A DNA stretch of 64,000 nucleotides. Source: Staphylococcus gallinarum. GTDB lineage: Bacteria; Bacillota; Bacilli; Staphylococcales; Staphylococcaceae. The notes under the pieces were generated by a model. It saw nothing but the letters and a program-made list of their open reading frames with translations. It was not told the origin of the DNA and did no database searches. The stretch is taken from NCBI RefSeq assembly GCF_000875895.1, contig NZ_JXCF01000003.1:124001-188000 (forward strand), given 5' to 3'. Position numbers and translations under genes: made by a program. Of this stretch, positions 47,143 to 55,769 are shown piece by piece (the stretch's first letter is position 1; each line of letters opens with the position of its first letter).

Positions 47143-47838
47143 ATGGACTTAACAGAAATAAAAGCAATCGTATTTGATTTGGAAGGGACACTCTTAGATA
47201 GAAAAAAATCAAGAGATAAATTTATAGAAGAACAATATGAACGATTTCATGATTATCTCGTACGCATTCAACTTGCCGATTTTCGTAAAAAATTTATCGA
47301 ACTGGATGATGACGAAGACCATGATAAGCCAGAGCTTTATAAGGCATTAATTAAAGACTTTCATGTCGACCGACTCACTTGGAAAGATTTGTTTAATGAC
47401 TTTGAAATGCACTTCTATCGTTATGTATTTCCATATTATGATACGTTGTATACGTTAGAAAAATTATCGAATTATGGTTATTTAACTGGAGTCATTGCAA
47501 ATGGAAAGTCAAAAATTAAACAATTTAGACTCCATGCCTTAGGTATTGAGGATGCAATAAACTATTTGACGACCTCAGAGACAGTAGGTTATAGAAAGCC
47601 ACATCCTAAAATTTTTGAAAGTATATTAGAACAGTTAGGTACAAAGCCTGAAGAAACCATGTATGTAGGCGATGATCCTTTAAATGATGTTGCACCAGCT
47701 CGTGCTATGGGTATGGTCAGTGTATGGTTTAAAGAAGAAGATGCAGAGTTAGAACCTTTACCTGAAGAAGTTGACTATACAATTACGACATTAGAAGAAT
47801 TATTGTCTATTTTGCCTATTGGAAAGAAGGGGAATTAG
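47143..47838 (+). CDS. HAD-superfamily hydrolase
   Basis: A 231-residue HAD hydrolase. Motif I is VFDLEGTLLD, with E in the place where phosphatases have D (DxD), although the first D is kept (D12). Motif III is YRKPHPKIF and motif IV VGDDPLNDV. The change at the second Asp is found in a subset of HAD proteins and may lower phosphatase activity. ATG 47143 fits GAGGG seven bases before it. Its stop is three bases before the next start, so it is linked to the hydrolase gene. Confidence 0.82.
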   Translation: MDLTEIKAIVFDLEGTLLDRKKSRDKFIEEQYERFHDYLVRIQLADFRKKFIELDDDEDHDKPELYKALIKDFHVDRLTWKDLFNDFEMHFYRYVFPYYDTLYTLEKLSNYGYLTGVIANGKSKIKQFRLHALGIEDAINYLTTSETVGYRKPHPKIFESILEQLGTKPEETMYVGDDPLNDVAPARAMGMVSVWFKEEDAELEPLPEEVDYTITTLEELLSILPIGKKGN

Positions 47839-47841
47839 AAA

Positions 47842-48639
47842 ATGAAATTATTTAAAACAAATGATGGTGTAGCATTAAACTATAGTTCTAGTGGTGAAGG
47901 TAAAGTCTTTGTGATGTTGCATACATCATTTGATAATTTATCTGTGTTTCATCCGATTGAAGATAAATTTAATTCAGATTATCAAGTCATTTTAGTAGAT
48001 TTACGTGGTCATGGCTATTCAGATAAACCATTAGACATTGCTTTTACAGATTATATTGAAGATATTAAAGCATTATTAGATTATTTATATGTGGATCAAT
48101 GCGCGTTGATAGGACACGAGATGGGAGCGTCGATTGCGGTTGGGTTTGCAGCCGAGCATCCAGAAATGGTTAGTGCATTAACTTTAGTTAATCCAACATT
48201 ACTCAATGATATGGATCCATCAGAACGTTTATTTAAAAAATACGCCTATAAGATTCGCAGTTGGGATAAAGATGAACAACAAAAATTCTTTGCAAAGCAT
48301 TTATATCATTCAAAATTTAAAGTTAAAAAGTTTTTAAAGCAAGTTGAAAATACCAATGATATGGCTACAAAAGCAGAATTATCAGCAGTACGACGTTCAT
48401 TTAATGATAATAATATTATGTATTATTTAGATAAAATGGATGTCCCGACACAAATAATAGTCGGCAAACACGGTGAAAGAACGACGGTACTCGAAGCTAA
48501 AGAGGTTAGTGACATGATTGCAGGTTCTCTGTTTGAAGTATTTGCTGAATCAGGTCTTTATCCATTCATTGAGGAGAAAGCTAAATTTATAGCTGAGGTA
48601 AAATCATTTGTAAAAAAGAATTACCATTGTGTGAGATAA
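47842..48639 (+). CDS. Alpha/beta hydrolase
   Basis: A 265-residue alpha/beta-hydrolase fold protein. DLRGHGYSDKP near residue 53 and the elbow IGHEMGASIAVG near residue 92 are typical, but the nucleophile position reads GHEMG, with Glu in place of Ser or Asp. The paralogue at 50375 reads GHDMGG. That substitution makes hydrolase activity uncertain. Substrate unknown. Second gene of a two-gene unit with the HAD hydrolase. Confidence 0.82.
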   Translation: MKLFKTNDGVALNYSSSGEGKVFVMLHTSFDNLSVFHPIEDKFNSDYQVILVDLRGHGYSDKPLDIAFTDYIEDIKALLDYLYVDQCALIGHEMGASIAVGFAAEHPEMVSALTLVNPTLLNDMDPSERLFKKYAYKIRSWDKDEQQKFFAKHLYHSKFKVKKFLKQVENTNDMATKAELSAVRRSFNDNNIMYYLDKMDVPTQIIVGKHGERTTVLEAKEVSDMIAGSLFEVFAESGLYPFIEEKAKFIAEVKSFVKKNYHCVR

Positions 48640-48713
48640 ATGATACGATAGGTGTAGAATGTAGTGTTTTCTAGTGCTTCCGAATTACAAAAATAATTTC
48701 TCTGTAATAATAT

Positions 48714-48753
48714 TGTAACATTACTGTTAATTTAGTAATGTTTATAGTACAAT
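48714..48753 (+). promoter_or_regulatory. WalR-type box and promoter before the secreted-protein gene
   Basis: TGTAAC-ATTAC-TGTTAA (48714-48730) fits the WalR consensus TGTWAH-N5-TGTWAH exactly. TACAAT (48748-48753) lies 17 bases after TGTTAA, so the second half-site doubles as -35. AACATTACT (48717-48725) and AGTAATGTT (48734-48742) form an overlapping perfect 9-bp dyad. Confidence 0.7.
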
Positions 48754-48789
48754 AAAAATACGGAAAACGTAATAAAGGAGAGAAATGCT

Positions 48790-49296
48790 ATGAAAAAGAT
48801 ATTAATAGCGGCATTAGTTTCAGGTTTGGCGTTTTCTGGGGTAAGTGCAGGAAGTGCGTCAGCAGCTTCTGGTAACACTATCCAAAATGTTAAACAATTA
48901 CAACAAGGAGATACAACTTTAGAAGGTGCTAAACTAGGTGACTCAATTCAAACTGTATTAAAGAACAATAGCAAACCGATTTATTCACATAGTACTGACA
49001 ATAAAGAACATTATTACGAGTTCAAACTTGATGATGGTGTATTAGTTGTAACAGCAAATGGTAAGAAGAATCAAGGTGAAATCACACGTATTTCAATGAG
49101 TTATAACGATACTTCTGGTCCAACATATAAAGCTGTAAAGAACGAAGTAAGTAGTAGTGCCATTACGCGTGAACATTACAATAATGTAACTGGTAACTTT
49201 GGATACGTTCAAGATAATGACGTATCTTACCAATTCAGTTCTTCATCTCCAAGTGATAAGAACATTAAATTATATCGAATTGATATTAGTGAATAA
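48790..49296 (+). CDS. Secreted staphylococcal protein, SA0570-like
   Basis: A 168-residue protein with a classic signal peptide: basic MKK, hydrophobic core, and cleavage after SAGSASA (about residue 25). The mature part is beta-rich and repeats a pattern of KLGDSIQTVLKNNSKPIYS and GPTYKAVKNEVSS, and it has no Cys. It corresponds to the S. aureus exoprotein SA0570/SAOUHSC_00617 as I remember it; its function is unknown. A WalR-type promoter box sits upstream, fitting a cell-wall-linked regulon. A terminator follows. Confidence 0.82.
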   Translation: MKKILIAALVSGLAFSGVSAGSASAASGNTIQNVKQLQQGDTTLEGAKLGDSIQTVLKNNSKPIYSHSTDNKEHYYEFKLDDGVLVVTANGKKNQGEITRISMSYNDTSGPTYKAVKNEVSSSAITREHYNNVTGNFGYVQDNDVSYQFSSSSPSDKNIKLYRIDISE

Positions 49297-49322
49297 TATG
49301 TTTTAATGTTTAAAGTTATAGC

Positions 49323-49363
49323 ATAACCGGCAAGTGTGTATTTAATGCTTGTCGGTTATTTAA
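49323..49363 (+). terminator. Terminator after the secreted-protein gene
   Basis: ATAACCGGCAAG pairs with CTTGTCGGTTAT (one G-T pair) around 13 bases. The T-run is weak (TTAATT). Confidence 0.72.
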
Positions 49364-49477
49364 TTGTTAAAATGTATTAATATGAGAGATAATATATTAA
49401 AAGTGTATTAGAATAAACAAGCGTCATAGAAATATGAACTGTTAAGCAACTGTTAAAATTTACTAAAGGAGTATTTC

Positions 49478-50188
49478 ATGCGAGTTAATGACAAAGTATT
49501 ATTAGAAAACATAAATGATTACTTCACTCATAAAGGTCTATCTCCAAATCTCATTGACGATATCAAAGATAAATTAAAAAGGGATTTTCATAAATCAGAA
49601 GCTCAAGATCAAGATTATATTGAGTATAGAAGTAAGTCGCCAGCAGAAATTATCTTAACAATCCAACGAAATTTATTTACATTACAGTTAAATCCAATCG
49701 TATTTTTTATTGTGAATTTTATTTTACTTTCATACTTATATGATAAACATTATGTGACTTTCCAAGCTGCTTCAGGTTTATCCATCTTTTACTGTCTAGT
49801 CATCTTACCAATATCTATCTTTATTTATTTAAGAATTGGTTGGAAGAACTATCTATATAGCAATAAATTTGAACGGATAATAGGAATTGGTATAGCAGGT
49901 ATTTCATTTTTCTTAGTTATTGTACATGCACTAGATTTAAACTTAGGTATTGTGGCAGTATCAATGTATGCCCACCAATTTATGTTTTTTGTAGGAATCA
50001 TATTTAGTATTTGTGGTATATATTTTAGACGATTAGAATTTACTGGCATAGGCTTATTATTTTGTCAAAAAACCATTGATGCAATGATAAGTAGTGCAAG
50101 CATTGCACAAATAGCTTCAATAGTTATCTGGGTATTATTACTAATAGTAATTATTTATTATACGATACGTATATCATCTAGAAATTGA
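49478..50188 (+). CDS. Membrane protein with HAAS-like N-terminal domain
   Basis: A 236-residue protein. Residues 1-70 form a helical soluble domain (LLENINDYFTHKGLSPNLIDDIKDKL, then YRSKSPAEIILTIQ) resembling the HAAS domain, which often links to regulatory partners. Residues 75-235 contain about six membrane helices. I do not recognise a family with certainty, and no enzyme motif is visible. ATG 49478 is preceded by AAGGAG. It lies between the secreted-protein gene and an alpha/beta hydrolase and ends before a terminator. Confidence 0.72.
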   Translation: MRVNDKVLLENINDYFTHKGLSPNLIDDIKDKLKRDFHKSEAQDQDYIEYRSKSPAEIILTIQRNLFTLQLNPIVFFIVNFILLSYLYDKHYVTFQAASGLSIFYCLVILPISIFIYLRIGWKNYLYSNKFERIIGIGIAGISFFLVIVHALDLNLGIVAVSMYAHQFMFFVGIIFSICGIYFRRLEFTGIGLLFCQKTIDAMISSASIAQIASIVIWVLLLIVIIYYTIRISSRN

Positions 50189-50204
50189 ATTATCGTAAAG
50201 GTAA

Positions 50205-50264
50205 AGAAAGGCCTCTTTAAGGTGTCAGTGTATAAAGACACAAATAGCTTAAAGAGGCTTTTTT
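50205..50264 (+). terminator. Terminator after the membrane protein gene
   Basis: GCCTCTTTAA pairs exactly with TTAAAGAGGC; a small inner GTC/GAC pairing lies in the loop; TTTTTT follows. Confidence 0.9.
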
Positions 50265-50374
50265 ATGCACTTTAATAACTATCGAATTGTAGAAAAATAC
50301 AATATTATTAATTGGAAATGTAGCGTAGAGCACAGCAAATTCGGGTATATTACATTTGTAAAGGGAGGTGACCC

Positions 50375-51178
50375 ATGATGAAAAAAATAGAGACGAGTTT
50401 TAACACCGAGATTGCATACATCCGTGAGGGTCGTGGTTTTCCTGTTATCTTAATTCATGGACTAGATAGTAATATGGCATCATTGTATAGTCTGAAAGAT
50501 GAATTGAAAGATAAATATGATGTCATTATTTATGATGTGAGAGGTCATGGCAAATCATCTAAACCAACTTCATTTCACTTAGATGATCATGTTGAGGATT
50601 TAAAATGTTTGATGGACAAGCTAGAAATAAATTCAGCGCATCTCATAGGGCATGATATGGGAGGCGTCATCGCCAAACAATTTACTAATAAATATGAATG
50701 CAAAGTTAGATCTTTGACATTAATAGCGTCTAATTTAATACAAAGTGTACATGGATTAAACAAATTAATGGTCGAACATCAAGACGAAATAGAAGGTTTT
50801 GATAAGTCAGAGGCTTTGATCATCTTATTCCCGTATTTATACAAAAAGCAAGAAAAAGCGAAAAAATGGTTTCAAAATCAATTGATTTATAGCAGGCAAT
50901 CACCTGAAGCAAGTGCTATAGCTACAAGAGCTTTATTGAACTTCCCAGTACTAAATGAAGAAATTATTATTCAAAAAGTAAATGTACCAACTTTAATTGT
51001 TAATGGTATATATGATCCTTTAGTAGAAATGGAAAATTTTGAACAATATCGTGGGGCATTTAAATCATTAAAAACTTTCAAATTTGAACAATCTGGACAT
51101 GCGCCGCACATAGAGGAACCTAACCATTTTCTAAATGTTTATTTAAATTTTGTTGGCTCGCTAGAATTTCAAAAATAA
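50375..51178 (+). CDS. Alpha/beta hydrolase, esterase-like
   Basis: A 267-residue alpha/beta hydrolase. VILIHGLDSNMAS near residue 25 is the oxyanion loop, and the elbow LIGHDMGGVIAKQF near residue 93 has Asp as nucleophile, as in dehalogenase/epoxide-hydrolase-type members rather than esterases. The last histidine is in SGHAPHIEEPNHF. It lies convergent with sarA, as in S. aureus where I recall an esterase-like gene (SA0572) next to sarA. AAGGGAGGTGA precedes the ATG. Substrate unknown. Confidence 0.85.
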   Translation: MMKKIETSFNTEIAYIREGRGFPVILIHGLDSNMASLYSLKDELKDKYDVIIYDVRGHGKSSKPTSFHLDDHVEDLKCLMDKLEINSAHLIGHDMGGVIAKQFTNKYECKVRSLTLIASNLIQSVHGLNKLMVEHQDEIEGFDKSEALIILFPYLYKKQEKAKKWFQNQLIYSRQSPEASAIATRALLNFPVLNEEIIIQKVNVPTLIVNGIYDPLVEMENFEQYRGAFKSLKTFKFEQSGHAPHIEEPNHFLNVYLNFVGSLEFQK

Positions 51179-51265
51179 AGTCTTATTAACTTAATAATAG
51201 AAATAGTACTTACTTTTTAAAGTAAAAGTAAGAATGAATAATTAAAATAATTTGGTGTTAAATAT

Positions 51266-51306
51266 AAAGAGGGCTAAACCATGTTGAATGGATTGGCCCT
51301 CTTTTA
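51266..51306 (+). terminator. Terminator after the alpha/beta hydrolase
   Basis: AAAGAGGGC pairs with GCCCTCTTT, with CCAT/ATGG inside; TTAAATT follows. Confidence 0.82.
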
Positions 51307-51408
51307 AATTTTGCGAAATATTTTGAGGGCATTCCTAAGGCATTCAAGATATCAATTGAAGCGCAAGATTGAATTAGTGTACTAGAGAAGTAAGGTAGTA
51401 TTATAAAT

Positions 51409-51449
51409 AAAAAACCAGTAAATGACTATAAAATCATTTACTGGTTTTT
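51409..51449 (-). terminator. Bidirectional terminator after sarA
   Basis: AAAAACCAGTAAATGA pairs exactly with TCATTTACTGGTTTTT around CTATAAAA. T-runs on both strands; it ends sarA leftward and catches read-through from the right-moving hydrolase. Confidence 0.92.
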
Positions 51450-51470
51450 AGGGTTTAAGTCTGTAGCGAT

Positions 51471-51845
51471 TTATACTTCGTTATCGTCGTTAGCTTCTTT
51501 AATACGTTGGTTTACACGTGATAATAATTCATTAATTTTTTTACGTTGTTTAGTGTTAACTAAAATTAAAACAGTTCTTTCATCGTGTTCGTTACGCTTT
51601 TTATCAAAATAATCTTCTTGTGATAAGTTTTTAACTGCTTTAACAACTTGTGGTTGTTTATAGTTTAAGTGATTGATAATATCTTTTAAATAATATTCTT
51701 CACTTTCATGCTCACTAATATATGTTAATACAGCGAATTCCTCGAAACTTACTGAGAATTCCTTCTTGATAATACCTTTTAATTTATCAGCATATGTTAC
51801 CATTGCCAATAATTCAAAACAATCATTGATTTTTGTGATAGCCAT
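51471..51845 (-). CDS. sarA: Staphylococcal accessory regulator SarA
   Basis: A 124-residue winged-helix global regulator of virulence genes, the same length as in S. aureus. The recognised stretch [22 protein letters not shown] (DNA-binding helices, residues about 66-87) and the wing [17 protein letters not shown] are nearly identical to S. aureus SarA as I remember it, while the C-terminal tail differs (EANDDNEV against EANNEIEL). The start follows AGGGAGG. It has its own leader of about 800 bp and a strong terminator. Confidence 0.97.
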   Translation of the reverse strand: MAITKINDCFELLAMVTYADKLKGIIKKEFSVSFEEFAVLTYISEHESEEYYLKDIINHLNYKQPQVVKAVKNLSQEDYFDKKRNEHDERTVLILVNTKQRKKINELLSRVNQRIKEANDDNEV

Positions 51846-52663
51846 CCTAATTTCCTCCCTAGTTTTAAATGCCCAATTTAGTATACATATTAAATTTGTT
51901 TTTGTATAATTATCTGTCTTAATTCAAAGTTAAATTCAAAGGGTTATCATAATTTATTGCTTTATTATATTTGGATAATATATAATAAACCCTCTTTTAT
52001 TTAGTTTATTATAACTAAATAAAAATAGAAAGTAAACAAAAATCTGTTTAAGCGTTACATTAATGTTTTCTGTTATTAATACAATTATTTCCAAACCATT
52101 AGTGTAAATTAAATTTATTCTGTTATATTTCAATTTATCGTCATTTGATAAATTTGAAACAAAAATAATTTAAATTTTATAATGCTAATCAATTATAATG
52201 TACACATCTGAAATTTAGACCGCATTGTGCCAATAATTCAAAAGAAAAACCAATGAATTTACTATTGAAAAAGTTTATACATAATTTTTATTACCCATAT
52301 TTCCTTAAATAATAACCCGTTTAATAAATTTTTTAATTCTTCGATTTATAACAAGTTGCTCATTACATATTGTTATTTTTTAAATTTTAATTATTATAAT
52401 TAAGAAAATACCCTTTAATATGCTAACGCAAAGGAGGAGTTTTGGGAAGTAAATATATACTAAATTCCTAAAAATTTTATGTAATATAACCCTAAAAATA
52501 TAAAAGTACAATTAATTTTGTGGAGGCTATTTCGATACCAAATAAGTGGTTTATAAATTGTGAACATATTTGATAAATATTTAGTTTATAAATATGTTCT
52601 GTTGCTATGTATATGTGGTTTAGTTCAAATGCCACAACTGAAGGTTAGTGGATATTAGACAAA
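51846..52663 (-). promoter_or_regulatory. Long leader and promoter region of sarA
   Basis: In S. aureus three promoters (P2, P3, P1, with P3 SigB-dependent) occupy about 800 bp before sarA; the gap here has the same size. Read leftward, GGGTAT (complement of ATACCC near 52408) could be a SigB -10, but I find no matching -35. The region is strongly AT-rich; I see no ORF that can be supported, so individual promoters are not placed. Confidence 0.6.
52562..52599. repeat. 15-bp hairpin in the far sarA upstream region
   Basis: GAACATATTT-ATAAA pairs with TTTAT-AAATATGTTC, with one bulged G and a 7-base loop. There is no T-run, so a terminator is unlikely. It could be a regulatory RNA or DNA site. 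Confidence 0.5.
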
Positions 52664-52668
52664 ATAAA

Positions 52669-52709
52669 GCAGCCTACAACACGATAATTTAATATGTGTT
52701 GTAGGCTGC
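52669..52709 (-). terminator. Terminator after the DMT transporter
   Basis: GCAGCCTACAACAC pairs exactly with GTGTTGTAGGCTGC; read leftward it is followed by TTTATTTTG. Confidence 0.9.
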
Positions 52710-52733
52710 TAGTTGTTTACATATGAGTAAGTA

Positions 52734-53663
52734 TTAGAAAAGACGTAACAATATAATACCTATCATAATTGAGACAATACCAATAACTTTGCGAGGTGTT
52801 ATTCTATTTTTATTTGTTCCAAGTAAGCCAAAGTGATCGATAATAATACCCATTAACATTTGACCGAGCATACCAATAATTGTAGTTAATGCTGCACCTA
52901 AATGGGGCATAAGTATGATATTCGTTGTTACAAAGATGACACCTAATGTACCGCCAATAAAATATAATGGTTTCAATTTACCTTGTTTATTGTCATATGT
53001 AGTTAATTTTAAGCTTCGGTTAAAGATTAGTGTAAGAATGAACAGTACAATAGTTCCAACTGTAAATGATACAAGGGCTGCCATTACTGAAGAGTGAATT
53101 TGTTGTCCTAGTGCGCTGTTAATTGCAGTTTGTATTGGGGGACAAAATCCAAAAATAAAGCCAACGATAATCCAAATATAAAATGTAGGATGTGTTTTAC
53201 TTGTATTATTGGTATTCCGAACGTAGTTCATTAAAATAATTCCGAATATCAATAATATTACACCTAATACTTTAAATAGTGTGAAAGGTTCATGTTCTGC
53301 ACCAAACCAACCAAATGTATCGATAAGGACACCCATTATGATTTGTCCTGCTACAGTCATCACAACAGTTAATGAAGCGCCTAACCGTGGTAATAAAACT
53401 AAGTTTCCAGTGAGGAAGATGACCCCTAACATACCACCCACATACCAAACATAACTTAGAGATTGATTATCGTAAAAAGCTAAAGTGAAAACGTGTGGAT
53501 TCACAATAAGGTTGATAATAATTAAAAAGATTGTGCCAGTACCAAAAGAGATAGTAGATGCATAAAATGAAGATTTCGTGTAAATGCTGAGTCTTGAGTT
53601 AATAGAAGTTTGAAATGGGACCACCATTCCAGCTATAATTCCGACGATATATAAAAGAAACAT
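52734..53663 (-). CDS. DMT-family transporter, double DUF606/YdcZ repeat
   Basis: A 309-residue membrane protein with about ten helices arranged as two homologous halves, each with PFQTSINSRLS / PPIQTAINSALG and LGASLTVVMTVAGQIIMGVLIDTFGWFG / LGAALTTIIGMLGQMLMGIIIDHFGLLG. This tandem is the DUF606 (YdcZ) architecture of the drug/metabolite transporter superfamily. Substrate unknown. Start ATG 53663 follows AAGAAAGAGTGA; the open frame upstream to 53708 lacks a better site. Monocistronic. Confidence 0.87.
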   Translation of the reverse strand: MFLLYIVGIIAGMVVPFQTSINSRLSIYTKSSFYASTISFGTGTIFLIIINLIVNPHVFTLAFYDNQSLSYVWYVGGMLGVIFLTGNLVLLPRLGASLTVVMTVAGQIIMGVLIDTFGWFGAEHEPFTLFKVLGVILLIFGIILMNYVRNTNNTSKTHPTFYIWIIVGFIFGFCPPIQTAINSALGQQIHSSVMAALVSFTVGTIVLFILTLIFNRSLKLTTYDNKQGKLKPLYFIGGTLGVIFVTTNIILMPHLGAALTTIIGMLGQMLMGIIIDHFGLLGTNKNRITPRKVIGIVSIMIGIILLRLF

Positions 53664-53925
53664 AAAATCACTCTTTCTTATAAAGTTATCTTTATCATTA
53701 TATAGCAAAGTAGTTAGATTTCATATCTTTATATTTCAGATAAGAATTATATAATTTATCACTACATTCATGTACACAATACAAAAAATGTTATAGAATG
53801 GCGTTAGTTATTTTTTATGTTTTAAACAACTGATAAATGTAAAGTTATCAATTAGTAAAGTAATGTAACCAAAAACTTCATATATTTATCATGATTGAGA
53901 TTAGTGGAATTGGTGGAAAATTATA

Positions 53926-54189
53926 TTGAAACAATTATCAATTATTCGTCTGTTAGACGAAGAAACATTTTTTGTTGATGCTGGTATTAATGACGGGATT
54001 AAGCAGCAACAATTTATAGAAGTACTAAATCCCAAACGCTCATATAAAAACTTAGCTCAAGTTATTGATGTTTTTGATCAGTATACGCTTTGTAAAAAAC
54101 TAGGAAAGAAAAAAATCTTTTTTGGTGATACTGTTAGACTGAGACCTATAAATAATAATAGTGAAGCACCTGTAGATGAAAGTTTATAA
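53926..54189 (+). CDS. Small protein of unknown function, TTG start
   Basis: An 87-residue acidic-basic protein beginning MKQLSIIRLLDEETFFVDAG. Only a weak pattern of short beta strands (FFVDAGINDGI, KQQQFIEVLN, LAQVIDVFDQYTLC, KKIFFGDTVRLRP) is seen, which suggests a small SH3-like or flagellar-assembly-like fold. I do not recognise it. TTG 53926 follows GGTGGAA. No transmembrane or signal segment. A strong hairpin terminator is about 90 bp further on. Confidence 0.6.
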   Translation: MKQLSIIRLLDEETFFVDAGINDGIKQQQFIEVLNPKRSYKNLAQVIDVFDQYTLCKKLGKKKIFFGDTVRLRPINNNSEAPVDESL

Positions 54190-54280
54190 AAATATAAATA
54201 TGAATAGTTAAAAAAATATAGCGTAGTAAAAATTGCCGCATATGCATTAATATAGCACTGTTATATTTTTAGAATAAATA

Positions 54281-54335
54281 AGCCACTTTGATATGGAGGA
54301 TACATTAAATATTCCTTTAGTCAAAGTGGTTTTTT
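54281..54335 (+). terminator. Terminator after the 87-residue gene
   Basis: CCACTTTGA pairs exactly with TCAAAGTGG, with GGA/TCC inside; TTTTTT follows. Confidence 0.85.
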
Positions 54336-54449
54336 ATGGTTATAGCAAGGAAAGGTACCGATGAAAGAATCAATGGTGTTATGTTTTTATATAATTGAAG
54401 AACTAGGTACTTTATAGTTAAGTTATATAGCGTTCGGTAGCTGCTTTGT

Positions 54450-54572
54450 TAATAAAAAATGGCTAAGTAGTTTATCTTGTTCGTTCATTAATATATAACA
54501 TCATATATTTCAATTTCTACTATATTAAATGTTGGGTTGATTATTAACAAGATTATGCATCCTACTTAGCCA
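54450..54572 (-). terminator. Large structured terminator/RNA after the DUF1659-DUF2922 pair
   Basis: Read leftward, TGGCTAAGTAG (54572-54562) pairs exactly with CTACTTAGCCA (54470-54460), the inner ATCTTGTT (54553-54546) pairs with AACAAGAT (54481-54474), and TTTTTTATT follows. The span of 113 bases is large for a terminator. The rest of 54190-54628 is AT-rich and contains no gene I would call. Confidence 0.7.
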
Positions 54573-54628
54573 CTCATTACCTATAATATGCTATAACTTA
54601 TTATATTTTTGTGTTGTATTGATAACGA

Positions 54629-54847
54629 TTAATTATCAAAAATAACTTTAGTTGTTTTGTCGATGATATGTGCTGAAGCCACTTTAGTTGGGATACCTGC
54701 CTTAGGACGAAGTAAGTCCAAATCGAGTATCTTTTTCATGCCTTCTTTAACTGCAGATTCGTTAACAAAACGTTCGATATTAGGTAATTGAATCTTTATC
54801 GCTTTATTTACAGCGTCGTTAAATACCAATTCTAATGTTTGTGTCAT
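54629..54847 (-). CDS. DUF2922 family protein
   Basis: A 72-residue protein beginning MTQTLELVFNDAVNKAIKIQ, which fits DUF2922, a family of tiny firmicute proteins almost always encoded beside DUF1659. No function is known; no membrane segment. It starts 15 bp after the DUF1659 gene, with AAGGAGG before the ATG. Confidence 0.8.
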   Translation of the reverse strand: MTQTLELVFNDAVNKAIKIQLPNIERFVNESAVKEGMKKILDLDLLRPKAGIPTKVASAHIIDKTTKVIFDN

Positions 54848-54861
54848 TGCTTGTAACCTCC

Positions 54862-55068
54862 TTATTTAATTGCTTCTGTTTTAATAACTTCGAGTGAATC
54901 GAAACGTTCCCCAGTGATTTGTTCGATAATCGTTTTAAAGGCTAATAATTGTTCGTTCGTTGCAGCAGTATTTAAATTTGAAAAGTGCCGTTTAACAATC
55001 TTAGCTTTGCCATCTTTATCGTACAAAGTGCGTGCCATGTTTAGAGCTAATTGGTTTATATTGTTCAT
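54862..55068 (-). CDS. DUF1659 family protein
   Basis: A 68-residue basic protein (RTLYDKDGKAKIVKRHFSNLNTAATNEQLLAFKTIIEQITG) matching DUF1659. AAAGGAGG precedes the ATG. With the DUF2922 gene it forms a two-gene operon, divergent from the recombinase-like gene. The family function is unknown. Confidence 0.82.
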   Translation of the reverse strand: MNNINQLALNMARTLYDKDGKAKIVKRHFSNLNTAATNEQLLAFKTIIEQITGERFDSLEVIKTEAIK

Positions 55069-55217
55069 GGTTGTGAACCTCCTTTCACTCTATATATCGA
55101 ACTGTCACAGGGAATTGGTCAAAATTTTTTTAAAAAATTAAGTAAAAAAACTTTAATGTTACTTAAATATCATATATCATTAAATATGAAACATTTATTA
55201 GTGATAGAGGTGGCTAT

Positions 55218-55769
55218 ATGAATCAAGTTGATCCGATAAGGGATATTAAAGAGATAAAGGCAATGTATGAAGTGTTAAAGCACAAATCAGATAGAGATTA
55301 CTTACTATTTAAATTTGCAATCCATACAGGAATTAAACTATCGTCATTGTTAAATCTGAGTGTGGCAGATGTAAGAAGTGAGCAGGAGGATATAAAAATG
55401 TATTGGTTAGAAGACCATGCACCAAATATCCATATCCGTTTACCTGAAGTGCTTAGACGAGAATTATCGCACTATATTGAAACACATAATATACAAGATG
55501 ATGAATTATTATTTCAATCTAATAGAACACTGAAAGGTTTATCGAGACAACAGGCGTATCGAATTATTCATGCAGCAGCAGATGAGTTGGGCATGTTGCA
55601 TATTGGATTGACAACGCTACGAAAGACATTTGCTTATCATGCTTATCAATCAGGTATTTCTATTTCAATTATTCAAAAATATTTAGGTCATCAAACGACC
55701 TTTGAGACAATGAAATTTATCGGTATATCGACTAAGAAAAGCAATACCACGATCGCATTAACTTTATAA
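55218..55769 (+). CDS. Tyrosine-recombinase-like protein lacking catalytic residues
   Basis: A 183-residue protein equal to the catalytic domain of XerC/XerD-type recombinases, with no N-terminal core-binding domain. Aligning with XerD: the first catalytic Arg (TGLRxSE) is K40, the His of HxLR is T132, the second Arg R135 is kept, H158 (LGH) is kept, and the nucleophile Tyr is F167. It cannot be expected to cut DNA. It ends 22 bp before mnhA2, so it is the first gene of that operon, and a DNA-binding regulatory role is possible. GAGGTGG precedes the ATG. Confidence 0.75.
   Translation: MNQVDPIRDIKEIKAMYEVLKHKSDRDYLLFKFAIHTGIKLSSLLNLSVADVRSEQEDIKMYWLEDHAPNIHIRLPEVLRRELSHYIETHNIQDDELLFQSNRTLKGLSRQQAYRIIHAAADELGMLHIGLTTLRKTFAYHAYQSGISISIIQKYLGHQTTFETMKFIGISTKKSNTTIALTL

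Noticed and set aside
52400-52415. SigB promoter of sarA from GGGTAT on the reverse strand
   Set aside because: No GTTTAA-like -35 is found 12-15 bases upstream, so the promoter was not placed.
52437-52470. AAAGGAGGAG followed by TTG in the sarA leader, suggesting a tiny ORF
   Set aside because: The frame stops after nine codons and is on the strand opposite to sarA; the purine run is likely chance.
54914-55141. Rightward 75-codon frame over the DUF1659 gene
   Set aside because: Complement of a recognised gene; lacks a binding site.
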